Shown here piece after piece: positions 22,703-26,277 of a DNA stretch of 26,277 nt. This DNA is from Azonexus sp. Lineage in GTDB: Bacteria; Pseudomonadota; Gammaproteobacteria; Burkholderiales; Rhodocyclaceae. The notes under the pieces are model-generated. The model was not told the DNA's origin. It was given only the letters and a program-made list of their open reading frames with translations, and did no database searches. The DNA lies in NCBI GenBank assembly GCA_031274715.1, contig JAISPT010000002.1, forward strand, positions 1 to 26,277. The letters run 5' to 3'. The position numbers were made by a program, and so were the translations under genes. The stretch's first letter is position 1, and each line of letters opens with the position of its first letter.

Positions 22703-24037
22703 TTACTTCCCCTTGTCCGGCACGAACTTCAGCACATTGCCGTTGATGCAATAACGCTTGCCGGTCGGCGGCGGACCGTCGTCGAAAACGTGGCCGAGGT
22801 GGATGCCAGAACTGGCGCTGCGTACCTCGACGCGGCGCATGCCGTGGCTGTCGTCCTCATGCAGTGTCAGCGCGCCGGGCAGCGGATTGAAGAAACTTGG
22901 CCAGCCAGTACCGCTGTCGAACTTGGCGTCGCTGCGGAACAGTGGTGCGCCGGTAATCGGATCAACGAAAGTACCGGGTCGCTTTTCGTCGAGATGCGAA
23001 CCGCTTCCCGGATACTCGGTACCCTGCTCGAAAGCGATTTTCTGCTGCGCCGGCGTCAGTAGATGGAAGCCTAACCATTTCCAGAAACGGGCCGTCTCAC
23101 CGTTGTAGCCGGTGTAGCGGGAGACTTCCTTACCTTTTTCGAACAGCACGATGGTCGGTGTCGCGAACAAGGCCTTTTCCAGCGTCCAGCCGATAGGCGG
23201 CTCCGTGTTCAGGGTGCTGACCACGGCCACCGGCGATTCCCAACGAGCGAGGGCGTCGGCCTGGAATTTCTTGCAATAGGCGCAGTCTTCAGCCTCGAAC
23301 ACAATCAGTTGGCGCTGGAAGTCGAGCGCCTTGCCATCCAACCGTGGCGCTTTCGCCGTCGCCAGCAGGCTGCCGGCAGCCGTGGCGACCAGCGGATACT
23401 TGATGCCAGTACCACCCAGGCCGCAATAGCCATCCGGGTTCTTCGTCAAGTAATCCTGGTGGTATTCCTCGGCCCGGAACCAGGTCTTCAAGGGCGCGAT
23501 CTCGGTGGTGATCCGGCCGCGCTTCTCGGCCGACAAAGCACGCTGGTACGCGTCCCGCGTCTTGCGGACAACGGCCAATTGGGCGTCGCTGCTGGTATAG
23601 ATGGCGCTGCGGTAGTTGCTCCCGATGTCATTGCCCTGGCGGTCGCCCTGGGTTGGATCGTGGTTTTCCCAGAACTGGATCAGCACCTGTTCGAGATCGA
23701 CTTTGTCCGGATCGAAGCTGACCTTGATTACCTCGGCGTGATTACGCAGCGCGGTCTTGCCCCGCTGCACCAGCCGCTCATGCGCCAACACTGCGTCATA
23801 GGTGTCGGGCACCTCGCCGTTGGCGTAGCCGCTTTCGACATCGAGTACGCCGGGAATCGCCACCATGCGCTTTTCCGCGCCCCAGAAACAGCCCATGCCG
23901 AAGACAATGGATTCGACGTTCGCTGGCCGGGAGGCGGCCTTGTCCGATGGAGCAGTGACAGCGGCGTCGGTGCCGACGGCAAACAAAAAACTGGACGAAA
24001 TGGCCAAGAATCCTTGAATCGTTCGGTTAAAAGACAT
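22703..24037 (-). CDS. Periplasmic MsrA-thioredoxin-MsrB fusion, methionine sulfoxide reductase
   Basis: The 444-residue protein repairs oxidised methionines. A signal peptide (residues 1-26) sends it to the periplasm. The MsrA domain has the catalytic GCFWGAE (Cys50) and a resolving cysteine near Cys205 (DGYCGLGG). A central thioredoxin-like domain has a CAYC pair (Cys252, Cys255) and the cis-proline ATPT. The MsrB domain has GTGWPSF and the catalytic RYCINGN (Cys430). MsrB lacks the zinc CxxC pairs, and the Thr in DSGTGWPSF replaces the resolving cysteine seen in some family members. ATG 24037 has AAGG upstream. In Neisseria PilB the thioredoxin domain comes first; here it is in the middle. 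Confidence 0.93.
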   Translation of the reverse strand: MSFNRTIQGFLAISSSFLFAVGTDAAVTAPSDKAASRPANVESIVFGMGCFWGAEKRMVAIPGVLDVESGYANGEVPDTYDAVLAHERLVQRGKTALRNHAEVIKVSFDPDKVDLEQVLIQFWENHDPTQGDRQGNDIGSNYRSAIYTSSDAQLAVVRKTRDAYQRALSAEKRGRITTEIAPLKTWFRAEEYHQDYLTKNPDGYCGLGGTGIKYPLVATAAGSLLATAKAPRLDGKALDFQRQLIVFEAEDCAYCKKFQADALARWESPVAVVSTLNTEPPIGWTLEKALFATPTIVLFEKGKEVSRYTGYNGETARFWKWLGFHLLTPAQQKIAFEQGTEYPGSGSHLDEKRPGTFVDPITGAPLFRSDAKFDSGTGWPSFFNPLPGALTLHEDDSHGMRRVEVRSASSGIHLGHVFDDGPPPTGKRYCINGNVLKFVPDKGK

Positions 24038-24157
24038 CGCTTACCTTTCAACGGCATGGGACAGCCCCAGCCTGCTGGAGTGTGGACGGTGAGAACCGCC
24101 GCAGGTTCCCGGAAAAATCCGCTAACATCGGCCGCCCGCCGCGTTTACCATCCTGCC

Positions 24158-25519
24158 ATGCGCCCCTTTGCCTTCGTCGATCTCGAAACCACCGGCGCCA
24201 CCGCCAGCCGGGACCGCATCACCGAAATCGGCATCGTCGAAATCGACGCCGATGGCGAGGTGCGCGAGTGGCAGCAACTGGTCAATCCTGGTGTGCCCAT
24301 TCCGCCCTTTATCGAGCAGTTGACCGGCATCAGCAACGCCATGGTCGCCGCTGCCCCATCGTTCGCTGAGGTGGCGGAAGAAACCCGACGCCGCCTCGAC
24401 GGCCGGCTGTTCATCGCCCACAACGCGCGTTTTGATTATGGCTTCCTGAAGAACGAGTTCCGCCGTCTCGGCATCGCCTTCCGGGCACCGGTGGTGTGTA
24501 CCGTCAAGCTGTCGCGGGCCTTGTTCCCCGAGCACCGGCGACACAATCTCGATGCGCTGATCGAGCGCCACGGCCTGACTGCCGACGCCCGCCACCGGGC
24601 GCTGGCCGATGCTCAATTGATCCACCAGTTCTGGCGGAAAATCCACGCCGATCTTGACCACGAACACATCACGGCGGCGCTGCGGGAACAGAATGCCAAC
24701 CCCACCCTGCCTTCGCATCTGGACCCGGCATTGGTCGACGAGTTGCCGGACGGTCCCGGCGTCTATCTGTTCCACGGCGACGACGAGCGGCCGCTCTATG
24801 TTGGCAAGGCCAAGAACATCGGCCAGCGGGTGCTGGCGCATTTCGCCGCCGATCGTCGGACGGCGAGGGAAATGGCGCTGGCCCTGGAAGTACGGCGCAT
24901 CGACTGGATCGAGACCGCCGGCGAAGTCGGCGCGGGCTTGCAGGAAGCACTGCTGATCAAGCGCCTGCAACCGGACCATAACCGCCTGCCGCGGCGCCCC
25001 GACGAAACCTGTACCTGGACGTTGGTCGACGAGGGCGAGGGCTGGCTGCGGCCGCAGTTGGCCATGGCGGCCGAGCACGATTTCGGCGTGCACAGTGCCC
25101 GCTACGGCCTGTTCAAGACGCCCAAGGAGGCGACCACGGTGCTGCGTGCACTGGCGGCCGGCCACCAACTATGCGATGCCTTGCTCGGGCTAGCGCCGCG
25201 TACCATAGGCCAGCCCTGCCCGGCCTATGCCGGGAAACGCTGCAAGGGCGCCTGTGTCGGCCACGAGCCGTTTGCCCGGCACAGCATGCGCCTGGTCGGC
25301 GCGCTCAGCCGGTTCAAGCTGGTTTCCTGGCCGTTCCCAGGACCGGGGATCATTCGCGAGGGCGGCGAAGTCCACTTGATCGACGGCTGGCGCTACCTCG
25401 GCACGGCCCGCAGCGAAACGGAACTGCACGAATTGCGGGAAACCGCCTGGCCGCCTTTCGAGCGTGGCATCTACAAGCTGCTTATCAAGCAGGTCGGTCG
25501 CCTACAGCCACTGCGTTGA
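24158..25519 (+). CDS. DnaQ-like 3'-5' exonuclease fused to a UvrC/Cho-like GIY-YIG nuclease
   Basis: The 453-residue protein has two nuclease domains. Residues 3-165 are a DEDDh exonuclease (FVDLETTG with Asp8/Glu10, AHNARFDYGFL with Asp93, HRALADA with His146/Asp151). Residues 197-280 are a GIY-YIG domain (GVYLF, LYVGKAKNIGQR, a glutamate in LQEALLIK and Asn275). Cys339, Cys354, Cys362 and Cys366 then form a UvrC/Cho-like cluster (QPCPAYAGKRCKGACVG) that may hold an iron-sulfur cluster. Such fusions are often annotated as DNA polymerase III epsilon-like or Cho-like and probably act in DNA repair. The frame upstream of ATG 24158 overlaps msr antisense and is not used. Confidence 0.92.
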   Translation: MRPFAFVDLETTGATASRDRITEIGIVEIDADGEVREWQQLVNPGVPIPPFIEQLTGISNAMVAAAPSFAEVAEETRRRLDGRLFIAHNARFDYGFLKNEFRRLGIAFRAPVVCTVKLSRALFPEHRRHNLDALIERHGLTADARHRALADAQLIHQFWRKIHADLDHEHITAALREQNANPTLPSHLDPALVDELPDGPGVYLFHGDDERPLYVGKAKNIGQRVLAHFAADRRTAREMALALEVRRIDWIETAGEVGAGLQEALLIKRLQPDHNRLPRRPDETCTWTLVDEGEGWLRPQLAMAAEHDFGVHSARYGLFKTPKEATTVLRALAAGHQLCDALLGLAPRTIGQPCPAYAGKRCKGACVGHEPFARHSMRLVGALSRFKLVSWPFPGPGIIREGGEVHLIDGWRYLGTARSETELHELRETAWPPFERGIYKLLIKQVGRLQPLR

Positions 25520-25585
25520 TCCATACCCCACACCAACTATGAATAATTCGATCTTTTCCCAGTACCAGGCGGAAAAGCCCTGACC

Positions 25586-25954
25586 ATGGCGCACAGCATC
25601 CTGCAATCGCGCAACGCGGTAGCCGCCTACATCACCAAGGACGGCTCGGAAATCCGCGAATTGCTGCACCCCGACCGCGATGCGTTGCGCCACCAGAGCC
25701 TGGCCGAAGCGGTCGTGCCGCCGGGTGTAGCCACGCTGCTGCATCGCCACCGGCGCAGCGAGGAGATTTACCACATCACCCGCGGCCAGGGGCTGATGAC
25801 GCTGGGCGATGCGCGGTTCCCGGTCGGCGTCGGCGACAGTGTCGCCATCCTGCCGGGTACGCCGCATTGTATTGAGAACACCGGCGCCGAGCCGCTGTAC
25901 ATCCTGTGCTGCTGCGCTCCGCCCTACGCACACGACGACACGGAACTGCTCTAA
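25586..25954 (+). CDS. Small cupin-domain protein
   Basis: The 122-residue protein is one cupin barrel. Motif 1 is LLHRHRRSEEIYHITRGQG, with His-x-His and Glu metal ligands. Motif 2 is GDSVAILPGTPHCIEN, with the third His. Its substrate cannot be told from sequence; close relatives are often labelled mannose-6-phosphate isomerase-like. Three cysteines in a row (LCCCAPP) near the end are unusual. It follows the exonuclease gene by 66 bases on the same strand. Confidence 0.85.
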   Translation: MAHSILQSRNAVAAYITKDGSEIRELLHPDRDALRHQSLAEAVVPPGVATLLHRHRRSEEIYHITRGQGLMTLGDARFPVGVGDSVAILPGTPHCIENTGAEPLYILCCCAPPYAHDDTELL

Positions 25955-26076
25955 TGTGCCGTTCCGCCCAGAATCGGTTATGCCGAAGGCCTGAATCCGA
26001 CGCGGCTCCGGGAAACCGGTAAAATCGGCGACGGACCGCGCCCCGCCGATCCGCGACCCTACCCCCGAAGCCACGC

Positions 26077-26277
26077 ATGACCGATTACTCCGCCGCCTCC
26101 ATCCGCGTCCTCAAGGATCTCGAACCGGTCAAGGAACGTCCGGGAATGTACACCCGCACCACCTGCCCGACCCATATCGTGCAAGAAGTCATCGACAACG
26201 CCGCCGACGAGGCGCTGGCCGGGTTCGCCAGGCGGATTGCGGTCGCCGTCCGCAGCGACGGCAGCATCGAGGTAACT
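26077..26277 (+). CDS. parE: DNA topoisomerase IV subunit B, N-terminal fragment (cut by window end)
   Basis: Sixty-seven codons are present. They match the ParE N-terminus: SIRVLKDLEPVKERPGMYT, then HIVQEVIDNAADEALAG, the GHKL ATPase N-box with the catalytic Glu and the Asn. The TTCPTH segment resembles ParE more than GyrB. Topoisomerase IV decatenates sister chromosomes. The frame is open to the window edge. Confidence 0.88.
   Translation, partial: MTDYSAASIRVLKDLEPVKERPGMYTRTTCPTHIVQEVIDNAADEALAGFARRIAVAVRSDGSIEVT

Noticed and set aside
23309..24157. Upstream extension of the exonuclease/GIY-YIG frame to a 736-residue protein
   Set aside because: It lies antisense to the Msr fusion gene; the exonuclease motif begins right after ATG 24158.

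Overview
The window is a piece of a GC-rich betaproteobacterial chromosome. The protein set (ClpX/ClpP/trigger factor, ETF-ubiquinone oxidoreductase, FabI, PpiD, PurL, ParE) and the overall style suggest the Rhodocyclales (Dechloromonas/Azonexus-like); this placement is inference from gene content, not a database match.

Left flank (1-3584): the tig-clpP-clpX chaperone/protease cluster is read on the minus strand. A plus-strand tRNA-His follows, with its own -35/-10 promoter and a rho-independent terminator.

Accessory region (about 3656-11640): a compact inovirus (filamentous phage) prophage of about 7.8 kb. Its left edge is a near-perfect XerC/XerD dif site. Its right edge is a hybrid site with a good XerC arm and a degenerate XerD arm. 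It has no integrase, so integration through the host XerCD recombinases is the natural reading. On the minus strand it carries two paralogous XRE regulators flanking a secreted DUF4124 protein. On the plus strand, from a promoter overlapped by three similar operator-like motifs, it carries: ssDNA-binding protein, two small genes, rolling-circle replication initiator, a small acidic protein, a membrane protein, the major coat protein, two small membrane proteins, the adsorption protein (pIII/TspB-like), a pVI-like protein and the Zot/pI assembly ATPase. Many of these genes overlap as TGATG. A minus-strand pair of unknown accessory genes and a roughly 500-bp hairpin-rich non-coding region (probable packaging signal and origin) close the element. 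No secretin is encoded, so virion export would need a host secretin. To the right of the hybrid site lies a 122-bp remnant, about 89% identical to the prophage's own left end, which I interpret as the stub of an earlier, related phage at the same dif.

Right flank (11654-26277): dgt-like dNTPase and a hotdog thioesterase (minus); ETF-QO and fabI (plus); ppiD (minus); a small CZB-like protein (plus); purL (minus); a periplasmic MsrA-thioredoxin-MsrB fusion (minus); a DnaQ exonuclease/GIY-YIG nuclease fusion, a cupin, and the first 67 codons of parE (plus). Convergent pairs are separated by clear bidirectional terminators.

The observations most worth following are the structured, iteron-like DNA inside the 5' part of the phage rep gene, the overlapping hairpins after the coat gene that sequester the next ribosome binding site, the operator trio, and the double-integration history at dif.
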